The notes beneath the pieces are model-generated. The model searched no databases. It was given only the letters and a program-made list of their open reading frames with translations, and was not told the DNA's origin. The translations under genes were made by a program, and so were the position numbers. From Bdellovibrionales bacterium (GTDB taxonomy: Bacteria; Bdellovibrionota; Bdellovibrionia; Bdellovibrionales; UBA1609), in NCBI GenBank assembly GCA_019637855.1, contig JAHBUX010000005.1:1-64000 (forward strand): a stretch of 64,000 nucleotides of DNA, given 5' to 3'. This document shows, one piece after another, positions 36,186 through 44,521 of the stretch (position 1 is the first letter of the stretch; each line of letters begins with the position of its first letter).

Positions 36186-38375
36186 CATGGGGCTAGTTGA
36201 AGTCAATTCGCCCTGCACGCCACCACCCACGCTGAACCCACGATAAATATTCCAGCGCATCGAATGAGCGGATTGCACACCGACCCCGCTTTGCGAGGCC
36301 AGTACACTGAAAGATCCGTTATATAGCCATCGCCCGCCACGCAACATAGCTGCAACCGACGGTCCACCGCCAAATGAACTTACACCTTGAATCGTCTCGT
36401 CGCCCTCGCGTTTCACTAAAAGCGACTGCTGCATTACGAAGCCGTAGCCCCATCGGCTTTTGAAATACAGCGCCGATCCACGCAGGTCCTGCCAGCTTAA
36501 ATCCTTTTGATAAAGATAGTCCTCAGGCGGATTTGGCTTGAACTTGGCCTGGGCATAAGAAAGGTCGACTTTCCACAGCCGTTGTTCGTCGATAACGATC
36601 GGGCTTTCAACCGTCAGAGCCGCCAATGTCCCACCGCTCAGTTTCGATTTCACTTTTTCTTTGGCGTTAAGGACTGCCGAAATATAGCGCGGACTCCATC
36701 CCACAAAGTGACCAAATTCAGGAGGCTTCTCCGGCACGACGACCGCTCTCTCCACAATCGCTTTCTCAACCGTAATCTGGGTTTCCTTGGCTTGTAATTC
36801 GGCGGTCGATTTCGCGGCCTTCGCCGACGTTTCCTCCGACGACTTTTCCTTCTTTACTTGGCGGAGCGAAACTCCATCGACTTCTTGCCCATCGACCATT
36901 GCCTGAAAGTCCACTTCCGCCGGCTCACTGAACACACCCAGACGCCCACTCTTAGTCCCGCCCGCCACACGCCAATAGTACACCTTGGCCGCAAAGCCGC
37001 GCCACATGAACTGCGCTTTGCTAAGCGTGCGTATCACTAAAGGCTGACGAAAATCTGCTGTCTCAGAAATCTCGATCGTGTATTGGTCAGCACCCTCAAC
37101 CGGCTCCCATGCAAAGGTAGCTACGTTCTCTGAGCTTTCAGCCGCGTAAGCTTGCGGCAACAGCCAATGATCCAAACGCCACCAATAGCTAGCGCCATCC
37201 AAACTCTGCGCCGGTTTGCGCAAACTCGGACTTTTCAGCTTCGGTGCCGCCAAAGGGTTTTCTCGAATGAACAACGGATTTGAATACAGCGGCGGAATAT
37301 CAAATCCTTCAGCATCGCGGCCGTAAATTGACCATTCCAAATCCTGCGGCTCCGCAAATGTCGCAGAGGTAACGTTGCCCTTCACCTTTACGTCGAGCGG
37401 ATGACTTCCGCCCTTTGTGACCAAACGGAATTCTTGTACCCCTGGGATCTGCATCCAAACAAATTCCACTTTCTCACCAACGGCGGCTCGATTACGCGGA
37501 AGTGGTCTTAATAGATGAATGACAGGGGCTCGCCACACCTGCACGTTCAGCGCCGGCGACGTGCGCCCTTCTTCCCGCAAGTACAAGCGATGCTGTCCCA
37601 CCGGAAGCTCGAGCTTGCCCTCTGGCACGGGCATCGCCACCTCGGGTTGACCTAAGGACTGCACCACTAGCTGCTCTGCCTTGCCTTTCCAATGCAAAGG
37701 CACTTCGACTTTGTCCGAGTGAGCATAAACCCGTTCGGCGGGAGCCGTTTCCCATACCAGCTCCTTGTCCATCTCCATCTTCTTGGCGTTCTCTGCGTCA
37801 ATGCGCAATAGCTCGCTCGACTTCACCGTGCTCTCACCATTGTCGGACTTAAACGTAGCCTCGCCCTTCTTGACCTGCAGCTCGTAGTCCCCTTCACCCA
37901 CTTGGCGGAACTCCACTTCGCTGCCTTGATGCACATCCACCGTCCACGCTTCACCATCAATGCGCGTGGCCTGATAAGGATTGCGGGCTTGCAGATTTCC
38001 CTTCACGAATTTTAAGCGGATCTCTCCGTGCTCACGCTCGTGCTGCGGCTCAATCGTGACCAAAGTATTTTCCGAAAGCGAAATCTCAGTTTGCTGTATC
38101 CGCAAGGTCGCTGTGCTCTGCGCAAGAGTGAGAATGGAGTCGTGAAAGTAAACCACTTCATCGTTGGTGGACTTTTCCCAAACCAGACTGTTGATTCCAC
38201 GGCGGCGCAACTGATTGTGCGACTTCACGATTTGGCCAGCGACAGCCTCACCAGAAGTGGTGCGCATGCCATCAAAGGTAAAAATCCCCAGATGCAACAA
38301 AAGCAATGCCGCCTCGATGGCCAAAAGACCAATCAAGCCCGCGATGATTTTGCTCTCGGAGAATTTGCTCCTCAT
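36141..38375 (-). CDS. FecR-like protein with fibronectin-type segment and barrel-like end
   Basis: The 744-residue protein starts with a hydrophobic segment (about residues 10-33). A FecR-type strand-rich domain follows, with ISLSENTLVTIEP, IRLKFVKGNLQARNP and VDVHQGSEVEFR. The centre holds repeated strand pairs and a fibronectin-III-like part (about 420-500; FAWEPVEGADQYTIEIS and YYWRVAG). The C-terminal 170 residues have alternating aromatic/hydrophobic strands and end ...GLAGFEF, a terminal Phe typical of outer-membrane beta-barrels. FecR domains normally sense periplasmic sugar or polymer state. A FecR domain linked to a barrel-like end would connect inner and outer membranes. The barrel reading is from the pattern only. 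It lies 48 bp after the pseudo-receiver regulator and shares 45 bp with the convergent surface protein. Confidence 0.65.
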   Translation of the reverse strand: MRSKFSESKIIAGLIGLLAIEAALLLLHLGIFTFDGMRTTSGEAVAGQIVKSHNQLRRRGINSLVWEKSTNDEVVYFHDSILTLAQSTATLRIQQTEISLSENTLVTIEPQHEREHGEIRLKFVKGNLQARNPYQATRIDGEAWTVDVHQGSEVEFRQVGEGDYELQVKKGEATFKSDNGESTVKSSELLRIDAENAKKMEMDKELVWETAPAERVYAHSDKVEVPLHWKGKAEQLVVQSLGQPEVAMPVPEGKLELPVGQHRLYLREEGRTSPALNVQVWRAPVIHLLRPLPRNRAAVGEKVEFVWMQIPGVQEFRLVTKGGSHPLDVKVKGNVTSATFAEPQDLEWSIYGRDAEGFDIPPLYSNPLFIRENPLAAPKLKSPSLRKPAQSLDGASYWWRLDHWLLPQAYAAESSENVATFAWEPVEGADQYTIEISETADFRQPLVIRTLSKAQFMWRGFAAKVYYWRVAGGTKSGRLGVFSEPAEVDFQAMVDGQEVDGVSLRQVKKEKSSEETSAKAAKSTAELQAKETQITVEKAIVERAVVVPEKPPEFGHFVGWSPRYISAVLNAKEKVKSKLSGGTLAALTVESPIVIDEQRLWKVDLSYAQAKFKPNPPEDYLYQKDLSWQDLRGSALYFKSRWGYGFVMQQSLLVKREGDETIQGVSSFGGGPSVAAMLRGGRWLYNGSFSVLASQSGVGVQSAHSMRWNIYRGFSVGGGVQGELTSTSPMSFVGSAFGLAGFEF

Positions 38376-38423
38376 GCATTATCTATCGGAAACTAAACGA
38401 TTTTTAGAGAGTCTAAAAACGGA

Positions 38424-39131
38424 TCACACGACCTTAGGCGAGGCTTCCAAACGACGCAAACTATAGCCCGCGCCATACACCGTCCGCAGTTCCAAATCAC
38501 TGCCCTGCAATTTTTTACGAAGTGCATTGATGTGAGGATCCAAAGCGCGCGAAGCCGGGCGGTTTTCACCCCAAACGAAAGTCTCGATGTCCTCACGCGA
38601 GCGCAACTGACCCAAGCCACGAACCAAAATGCTCAGAATTTTAAATTCCACCGGCCCCAGAGGAACTCGACCTTCGCCGATACGCATCTCTACCCGCTCG
38701 AGATCCAGACGCAGACGTCCCACTTCTATCACATGATTCGAGATACGACGTTCTTGGGCTTCACGTAGACGTGAAATACGTGCCTCAACCCGGGCACAAA
38801 GCTCTTCCGGGTCCGCAGGCAAAGCAAAGTAATCGTCTGCGCCGGCTTTAAAATAAGCGATACGTACACTCGGCTGATCCGCTTCAGCCATGACCACGAT
38901 CGGAATCGCCGGATTGTGCAAAGCCATACGCATGGAGCGACAAAGATGAGCGCCACCTTCTACATCCGCGCGCGCATTAATAAGAATGGCATCGGGATTC
39001 TGTACGGCTAAATCCGACAAGGCTTCCGCCGGCATCGCATCGCTCAGACGAAATTTTGTCTGCAGCGCAGGTTTGAGAACATCGGGAGCAACGACCGGGT
39101 CGATAAACAGAAGTAGGGGCTTAAATTCCAT
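38424..39131 (-). CDS. OmpR-family regulator with pseudo-receiver
   Basis: The 235-residue protein has the receiver plus winged-helix layout. In the receiver the phospho-Asp is replaced (AILINARADVEGG, Asn52), and the conserved Lys is Leu104 in DDYFALPAD, so classical phosphorylation looks impossible. The winged helix (about 140-225) is intact, with GPVEFKILSILVRGLGQLRSREDIE in parts and DPHINALRKKLQG, and YGAGYSL at the end. It may act as a constitutive regulator or respond by ligand or protein contact. Upstream lie an inverted repeat and two 11-bp-period direct repeats that look like its own operator. It precedes the FecR-like gene by 48 bp, probably as an operon. Confidence 0.85.
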   Translation of the reverse strand: MEFKPLLLFIDPVVAPDVLKPALQTKFRLSDAMPAEALSDLAVQNPDAILINARADVEGGAHLCRSMRMALHNPAIPIVVMAEADQPSVRIAYFKAGADDYFALPADPEELCARVEARISRLREAQERRISNHVIEVGRLRLDLERVEMRIGEGRVPLGPVEFKILSILVRGLGQLRSREDIETFVWGENRPASRALDPHINALRKKLQGSDLELRTVYGAGYSLRRLEASPKVV

Positions 39132-39154
39132 CCGACTTTTCTCTCTCTAATCGC

Positions 39155-39230
39155 GTTTAGGTTTATTTAAACATCCTAAACAAAAACAATTGTTGCGCAC
39201 AAGTTACTCGTTCACAATCTTTTCACAATC
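39155..39230. promoter_or_regulatory. Regulatory region: inverted repeat and PhoB-type direct repeats
   Basis: In the 226 bp between the divergent pseudo-receiver regulator and the M48 protease, three features stand out. An inverted repeat GTTTAGG/CCTAAAC lies at 39155-39161 and 39175-39181. A palindrome AACAATTGTT lies near 39185-39194. Two direct TTCACAATC copies at 39211-39219 and 39222-39230 have an 11-bp period. The 11-bp spacing is that of OmpR/PhoB-class operators. The region is clearly AT-richer than the flanking genes. Confidence 0.55.
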
Positions 39231-39357
39231 ATGACCTAAGATGAGTGCTGTATCAAATACTCTATTGTATCCTTATTCGAACTCACTCAATGTTTCCAAA
39301 CAATTGCGCGCAGTTGACGCAGTCACGAAGCAAATGACCGCCGGTCCGAGTGAGATT

Positions 39358-40167
39358 ATGATTTCTCCTATGATGTCGCGAACAATTATTTTGACTTTGA
39401 GTTTATGTTTTCTTGGATGCGTAAGCACTACCGAAGGCGGTACTGTTGCTGCCGATCGCAAACAATTCCTTCTCATTTCAAGCGAAGAAGTAGCACAAGC
39501 TTCGGCCCAAGCTTATGAACAAACGAAGACGGAAGCCCGAAGTAAGGGGCAACTCGACCGCAACCCAGAACAAGTGAAACGCGTGCAAGAGATCCTACGT
39601 CGTCTTGTACCCAAGACGGCGGTGTTTCGAAAAGATGCTCCTGCTTGGCCGTGGGAAGTTCACGTGATCACTTCACCAGAAATCAACGCGTACTGTATGC
39701 CGGGCGGAAAAATTGCCTTCTATAGTGGCATTATCGAAAAACTAAATCTCACTGATGGCGAGATCGCCGCGATCATGGGGCATGAAATCGCGCATGCTTT
39801 GCGCGAGCACGGCCGCGAACGTATGACGGAAGCGATGATCGAGCAGGGCGTGATGAGCATCCTGGTCGGTTCGGGAAAACTGAATCCAAAATATGCTGGC
39901 GCTTTGAGCATGCTGACCCAAGTGGCAGTGAGTCTGCGCTTCAGTCGGGCGCAGGAGCTTGAAGCCGATACGGTAGGTCTAGAATTGGCCGCGCGTGCAG
40001 GATATGATCCGCGCGAGGCAGTCACCCTATGGAAGAAAATGGCCGCCGCCGGCGGAGGCAAGCCTCCGGAGTTCCTCAGCACTCACCCGGCCGACACGAC
40101 TCGCATCCGCCAGATCGAAAGTCTGTTACCAAAAGTGATGCCTCTCTATCAGTCCAGCGTCCAGTGA
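39358..40167 (+). CDS. M48 metallopeptidase lipoprotein
   Basis: The start at 39358 is preferred because the protein then opens with a lipoprotein signal ([11 protein letters not shown], Cys near residue 21) after GTGAG. The 269-residue protein carries the zinc motif [11 protein letters not shown] (His142, Glu143, His146) and the third ligand in ELEADTVG (Glu202), as in the BepA/LoiP type of M48 enzymes. These degrade or refold misassembled outer-membrane proteins in the periplasm. No TPR tail is present (residues end about 40 past the zinc site plus [16 protein letters not shown]), so it resembles the shorter LoiP/YcaL type. It is divergent from the pseudo-receiver regulator, sharing its control region. 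Confidence 0.88.
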   Translation: MISPMMSRTIILTLSLCFLGCVSTTEGGTVAADRKQFLLISSEEVAQASAQAYEQTKTEARSKGQLDRNPEQVKRVQEILRRLVPKTAVFRKDAPAWPWEVHVITSPEINAYCMPGGKIAFYSGIIEKLNLTDGEIAAIMGHEIAHALREHGRERMTEAMIEQGVMSILVGSGKLNPKYAGALSMLTQVAVSLRFSRAQELEADTVGLELAARAGYDPREAVTLWKKMAAAGGGKPPEFLSTHPADTTRIRQIESLLPKVMPLYQSSVQ

Positions 40168-40217
40168 TTGCGCCCTAGACTCGACCGCGCGGAAAGCTTA
40201 AGCGACAATTTAAGGAG

Positions 40218-41744
40218 ATGCGTTTCCTTACACACACATGGCGCCTGTCTTTGGCCCTTGCCGCTTTGGTCGCCCTCCTTATTGCTGGCTACATGATCAT
40301 GGTCGGCCGCGATTTCGAGGCCGAAAAAACAGCCACCGTTCGAGCCAGCCAACGCTTGCAAGTCCGAGCGGCCGCAAAGGCCTTTGAGCGTCTGACCGAA
40401 CAAGCCCTCTTCGATGCACGCGCGGTGATGGCGGGCTACAACCACAAACACGGCGAACTCAGCCCGGCCACTCAACGCGTCTTCTGGGAAAACGCCAACC
40501 TCTTGGCTATCGAATACACACATCCGCCTGCCCATATTCATTTGGAAAAGCTCCCCGGTTTCTTGGAACAAGCTCGCGGCATCGAACCCGGCAATGCTAA
40601 ACCACGGGTACAGGCGCTAGGCGACGATCGCTTTGTGGTGGCCGTACAAGAGGCGGGTGGTCCCACTTGGCGCGTGGTTTTTGAAAGCCACGATCTTTTG
40701 CCGGCTACACTTAATGGACAAGTTCTCGCTCTCAGTCAGCGGGGGCGCCTACTCAAACGCACCGCCGACAAAGAGCTGGCCGACGAAGCCTTACGCACCT
40801 ATCTCAAACGCAAAAAACGTGAATCCATTGAAACCCGCCGCATCGATGGTCATCGTTATTTGATCTCCTCGGCCCGACTCGGTACGAGCGACGTACTTAT
40901 CGCGGCGTTGACTCCCCTCCCCCAACCTGTGGGCGGGTTGTTTGCACGCGCACTCCTCTTTCTCGCCTTCGCTTTTTTCTTCGCCATCGCGCTCTTGGCC
41001 TTTTTGTCGCGCCGAATGCAGGCCGACTTCACTCTTGAAATGCAGGGCGAAACGGCCCTTCGCATTCAACAAACCGCCGAACAAACCCGGCGCGAGAGTG
41101 AGGAAAAATCCGCGGCACTCCTTAGTCAAAACGTGTATCCTCGCCAATCTTTTTACCGCAGCGCTAGCGTGCGCCTGGCAGGACCGTCATCAAGCGAGCA
41201 AGGCGGCCAGTGGTGGTACTATTTCCAGCGCGACTGGGAGCTATTTATCTTCAGCGCTTCGACCACCGAAGGCTTAAGCCCGATCTTACTTCCCGCCTCC
41301 CGCGCTCTGTTCTCTCACCTGCAACGCGAGAATCTATCGCTCAAAGAGATGGCGCGTTTGTGGGATCAAGCGATCTACGACTGCAGCAAGGGCAAGGCCA
41401 CGATGAAGGCTCAGCTCCTGCAAATCAATGTCGAACTCGGCCACGGTCGCTGCATCAACGCAGCAGGGGGCCCGATTCTGCTATTCAATCCGGGCGAGAA
41501 CGGCTTTAACGGACGCACGCTGCCGATGGAGGAAGGCTTCTCTTTAGGTGAACTCAAAGGCCTCTATTTGGAGTCCGAGTTCGAATTGCAAGCCGGTCAG
41601 CGCCTCTTGCTTGGAACTCGCACCACAAGCCCCGCCGCTGCCCAACAAGCGCTGTTCGCACATCGCGCACCGAATGAGTGGCTAGAAGCCCTAGCCGCAA
41701 AAGAAAGTTTAGTGGCTGTGGATTTTAAAGCGACCCGCTTTTAA
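40218..41744 (+). CDS. Membrane protein with degenerate SpoIIE-type phosphatase domain
   Basis: The 508-residue protein has membrane helices near residues 10-30 and 245-265, enclosing an extracytoplasmic domain of about 210 residues. A short coiled coil follows, then a C-terminal domain with the SpoIIE/PP2C trace: GGQWWYYFQRDWELFIFSA, LPASRALFSHL, and RCINAAGGPILLF, which matches the AGhpP strand. The metal-binding Asp residues of active phosphatases (GDxxD and DGhG regions) are not visible, so it is probably a pseudophosphatase that works by binding an anti-sigma or STAS partner. The AAGGAG ribosome-binding site abuts the ATG directly, suggesting low translation. Its end overlaps the convergent gene by 20 bp. 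Confidence 0.65.
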   Translation: MRFLTHTWRLSLALAALVALLIAGYMIMVGRDFEAEKTATVRASQRLQVRAAAKAFERLTEQALFDARAVMAGYNHKHGELSPATQRVFWENANLLAIEYTHPPAHIHLEKLPGFLEQARGIEPGNAKPRVQALGDDRFVVAVQEAGGPTWRVVFESHDLLPATLNGQVLALSQRGRLLKRTADKELADEALRTYLKRKKRESIETRRIDGHRYLISSARLGTSDVLIAALTPLPQPVGGLFARALLFLAFAFFFAIALLAFLSRRMQADFTLEMQGETALRIQQTAEQTRRESEEKSAALLSQNVYPRQSFYRSASVRLAGPSSSEQGGQWWYYFQRDWELFIFSASTTEGLSPILLPASRALFSHLQRENLSLKEMARLWDQAIYDCSKGKATMKAQLLQINVELGHGRCINAAGGPILLFNPGENGFNGRTLPMEEGFSLGELKGLYLESEFELQAGQRLLLGTRTTSPAAAQQALFAHRAPNEWLEALAAKESLVAVDFKATRF

Positions 41745-42537
41745 CGACAGGCGAGTACTCGGTCAGCTCACCCTTTGCATCCACGCCGCGCGCCCGTAGA
41801 TATCCTAGCTGACGCATATCCCAAGCAAATTCCGTTTGCTGCGTATGAAATACAAAAGTAGAAGCGGACGCAAACTCTGGCTGACGTGAAAACTCGAGAA
41901 CATAGGTCCGTATTTTTGTAGAAGAAGAAAAGTGCAGGCGGCCTTTGCTTGCCTTAACGCGAACCTGATCCGGCAAGGTTTCGGGCTCTACAACGAAACT
42001 CAAACTTTCAGACCAGCGCAAGCCGTCTCGACTGATGCGCCAAAAATTCTCTCCTAAATACATTTTATCTATAGAAAAACCTGCGGCAGAGGTGACAAAA
42101 TGGATGCGACTGCCGCTAAAGTGACGATCACCGGAAAGTTGTAGTCGCGTGGCCTTTCCATCATCCCAAGCCAAATCGAAGACCGCCGACACTTGCCTGC
42201 CCGGTTCCGCACGCCGGCGCCAGCGGCCGTTCTCACGTTCGTACAGATCCGTCATTTTCCAAACATAGGGTAGATAGCGCTCGGAAGGCACTGGAGCCGG
42301 GATCGTGGCGTCGATAGTCTCGACATTTTCGATGAAACTCATCGCCGCCCGCGGCACATATTGATACGAAAGCACCACCGTCGCCGAGGCACTTGCCAGT
42401 GCCAGTAGCGAAAACAAGATCATCAGATGTGAATCCGAAGGCTTAAGCAGCTTCATCATTAAGTTGATCGGCTTAAAACGAGACACAATTGAGCGCCGAA
42501 TCGCAAAATTCCTAGTCGCTGCCAGCCCGCTCAACAC
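41725..42537 (-). CDS. Membrane-anchored beta-rich protein, unknown function
   Basis: The 270-residue reading begins at a GTG; a Met codon 26 residues later (MMKLLKPS) is an alternative start. A hydrophobic helix (about residues 36-57) follows the basic N-terminal part, so the bulk is extracytoplasmic. The remainder has regular strand patterns (FDLAWDDGKATRLQLSGD, YVLEFSRQPEFASASTFVF, FAWDMRQLGYLRARG) that resemble fibronectin-III-like segments found in FecR-type proteins, including the nearby 744-residue one. Thus it may be a relative carrying only the sensory part. It converges with the pseudophosphatase gene and diverges from the SLT lipoprotein gene across 46 bp. Confidence 0.6.
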   Translation of the reverse strand: MLSGLAATRNFAIRRSIVSRFKPINLMMKLLKPSDSHLMILFSLLALASASATVVLSYQYVPRAAMSFIENVETIDATIPAPVPSERYLPYVWKMTDLYERENGRWRRRAEPGRQVSAVFDLAWDDGKATRLQLSGDRHFSGSRIHFVTSAAGFSIDKMYLGENFWRISRDGLRWSESLSFVVEPETLPDQVRVKASKGRLHFSSSTKIRTYVLEFSRQPEFASASTFVFHTQQTEFAWDMRQLGYLRARGVDAKGELTEYSPVVKSGSL

Positions 42538-42583
42538 AATCCCCGACTTTCATCCACTCTGACTGCACATATGGGAGGGAGTC

Positions 42584-43300
42584 TTGCAGTCCTTAAGTCC
42601 GATGGCGCCCCAGAACCCAGGCTTCATTTTAGTCGTCCTAGCCCTGATCGCGATGATCGGCTGCGGTCCCGTAGGGCGCGAAAGCATCAATAGCAAAGGC
42701 GGCACCATCTCCAATCCAGAAACTGAAATGTACAAAGCCGAGCCGCTGTTGTGGGAAGGCCAAACCAAAGATGGTCTCTTGTGGTCCGCTTTCGTATTCC
42801 AGGTCATTGGCGCCGAAGCAGCATCGGTACTTCTGCCCGGCAGCGACGACGTTCGTGAGTTTTGTCCCGCCTACGATAACATTAGCAATGCACAACGAGT
42901 GAACTTTTGGGCTTTTCTCATTTCCGCCATCGCCAAGTACGAAAGCGCTTTCGATCCGCAAGCACGAGTTATGTTGAGCGGTACGGACGAAGTCACAGGC
43001 AAACGCACCTATGCGGAAGGTTTGATGCAACTCTCTTACCGCGATATTCGCACCTATGCCTTTTGTGCTTTCGACTGGGAAAAAGACAAAAAACTTTCGC
43101 TACAAGATACGGCTCGCACCATCTGGGACCCGCTAAAGAGTTTGGACTGTGGTATTAAAATACTCGCTACGCAGATCGAAAGCGTAAAAAAGATTGGCCA
43201 CGCCTCGACCTATTGGAATGCTCTCAAACCGAGCGGCATTAAGAGCCGGTTGACCGAAATCAAAACGGCCAGCAAAGCTCTTCCCTTCTGCAAAAACTAA
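42584..43300 (+). CDS. SLT-type lytic transglycosylase lipoprotein
   Basis: The TTG at 42584 is the likely start because GGGAGGGA ends only a few bases before it; an ATG at 42602 is weaker. A hydrophobic signal ends in a lipobox-like IGC (Cys27). The catalytic domain carries the lytic-transglycosylase pattern: helix ISAIAKYESAFDPQA with Glu120 as the general acid, then AEGLMQLS (about 145-151), which corresponds to the GLMQ turn. Such enzymes cleave peptidoglycan glycan strands with anhydro-muropeptide formation. The C-terminal part contains DCGIKIL, in the place of the usual NI..G..L helix. It overlaps the convergent MscS-type gene by 4 bp. Confidence 0.78.
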   Translation: MQSLSPMAPQNPGFILVVLALIAMIGCGPVGRESINSKGGTISNPETEMYKAEPLLWEGQTKDGLLWSAFVFQVIGAEAASVLLPGSDDVREFCPAYDNISNAQRVNFWAFLISAIAKYESAFDPQARVMLSGTDEVTGKRTYAEGLMQLSYRDIRTYAFCAFDWEKDKKLSLQDTARTIWDPLKSLDCGIKILATQIESVKKIGHASTYWNALKPSGIKSRLTEIKTASKALPFCKN

Positions 43301-44175
43301 GGACCGGCCGCGGGCGCGGGAGGAGTGGGTACACCACGCGCTTGCAGCACAGAGCGAATGATCGCCTGCTCGGTACGGCTCACGCGATCCAGTGGCGTCG
43401 GAAATCGCAAGGTCGCGTGCAAACGCCCCAGGTCGTCGTATTGAAACGACACCCGCGGCTCTACACGCGGCAAATCTAGGCCTTCACGTAAAGCCAAGCG
43501 CGCCATCGAATGCCGCGCCCCTTCTAGAAAGTGAGCACACTCTTTATTGGCAACCTCGAGCAACAGCCGCTCCAACGCTTTCCAATCCTCACCGGGCGAC
43601 GGCATCAAGCGTATGGTTTGCAGAACATACTTTTGCTGCAGCGATTGATTGTGCACCGGATTGGCCAAAAATAGACTGTTTGGAACAACGACCTGACGAC
43701 CAGAGAGCTGGTTGACCTCGCGAGCCGGTCCGATTTCAAGCAAAGTGGTGCTCAACAGATTTTGATCAATAACCTCGCCGCGAAAACCTGCAATCTCAAT
43801 GCGATCGCCAAGCTCGAACGGCCGCACACTGGCCTTCCACAAGCCGCCCATAAAGCATTGCAAGATCTCTTTGGTCGAAATCGCCACCGCGGCGGCCACA
43901 GCCACCAAAGACAGAGCAAAGGCGCGTAGTTCAGTCGCCCAAATGCCAAACAATCCCGCTGCCAAGATGATCAGTGAGATGTTCTTGATCTGCAGAATCC
44001 AACGCCGTTTTTCATCAAAAGTCGGCGCCGACCAACGCCGGATCGAAAAAATCACGCCCCAGCGAAATGCCAAAAAGGCGATCAATAACCCTAGAGAGGA
44101 GATCGACTGCCGGTGAATGTCCCATGTCTGTAGGGTGGCCAGTGTTTCGTTAAAGTAGTCCCAGTTAAAACTCAT
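43297..44175 (-). CDS. MscS-family mechanosensitive channel
   Basis: The start at 44175 is set by the ATGA overlap with the stop of the gene before it. The 292-residue protein has membrane helices near residues 28-48, 65-85 and 90-110, the last with the Ala/Gly pattern of the pore helix (LVAVAAAVAISTKEILQCFMGG in parts). The beta domain follows with FELGDRIEIAGFRGEVIDQNLLSTTL (in parts) and VVVPNSLFLANPVHN. The C-terminal domain ends with a Pro-rich tail (PTPPAPAAGP). Small MscS channels open at high membrane tension and release solutes. The position after a small unknown gene suggests an operon. Confidence 0.88.
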   Translation of the reverse strand: MSFNWDYFNETLATLQTWDIHRQSISSLGLLIAFLAFRWGVIFSIRRWSAPTFDEKRRWILQIKNISLIILAAGLFGIWATELRAFALSLVAVAAAVAISTKEILQCFMGGLWKASVRPFELGDRIEIAGFRGEVIDQNLLSTTLLEIGPAREVNQLSGRQVVVPNSLFLANPVHNQSLQQKYVLQTIRLMPSPGEDWKALERLLLEVANKECAHFLEGARHSMARLALREGLDLPRVEPRVSFQYDDLGRLHATLRFPTPLDRVSRTEQAIIRSVLQARGVPTPPAPAAGP

Positions 44176-44483
44176 GTCTTCAGGCCGGATGCAAAACAGG
44201 TGCGAATCCACTCCTCCAAGCTGACGCCGCTCTTCGCCGCTTCAGCTGTGAGAACACTGAACGGCGCCGGACCAGACTCGCGCACGTTTTTTTCGAGGAA
44301 TGCGGCCACCCACTCAAGGTGACCGACCGACGGGCAGTGCGAAATCAACACTTCGACTTCGCCATCGCTCATACTTTGGGTGAGTTTTTGAAAGGTAGAA
44401 TTCCACACGGCCTTGCGCCAACCCTCAGGCTCTTGCTGCAGAGTTTTGGCGCGTTGATCGGCAAGATGATCAAAATCGAGCAT
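44172..44483 (-). CDS. 103-residue protein of unknown function
   Basis: The product is all-helical in appearance (LADQRAKTLQQEPEGWRKAVW, LTQSMSDGEVEVLISHCP, HLEWVAAFLEKNV in parts), without export signal or membrane span. A C-terminal helix SGVSLEEWIRTCF ends just before the stop. I recognise no family. It overlaps the MscS-type gene by 4 bp (ATGA), so it is translationally coupled to the channel and may adjust its production or assembly. Upstream there are 38 bp to the stop of the ManC gene on the opposite side of the unit. Confidence 0.6.
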   Translation of the reverse strand: MLDFDHLADQRAKTLQQEPEGWRKAVWNSTFQKLTQSMSDGEVEVLISHCPSVGHLEWVAAFLEKNVRESGPAPFSVLTAEAAKSGVSLEEWIRTCFASGLKT

Positions 44484-44521
44484 AGAGATAGCCTAAGGGC
44501 ACCTGGCCCACCAGGCAACCC

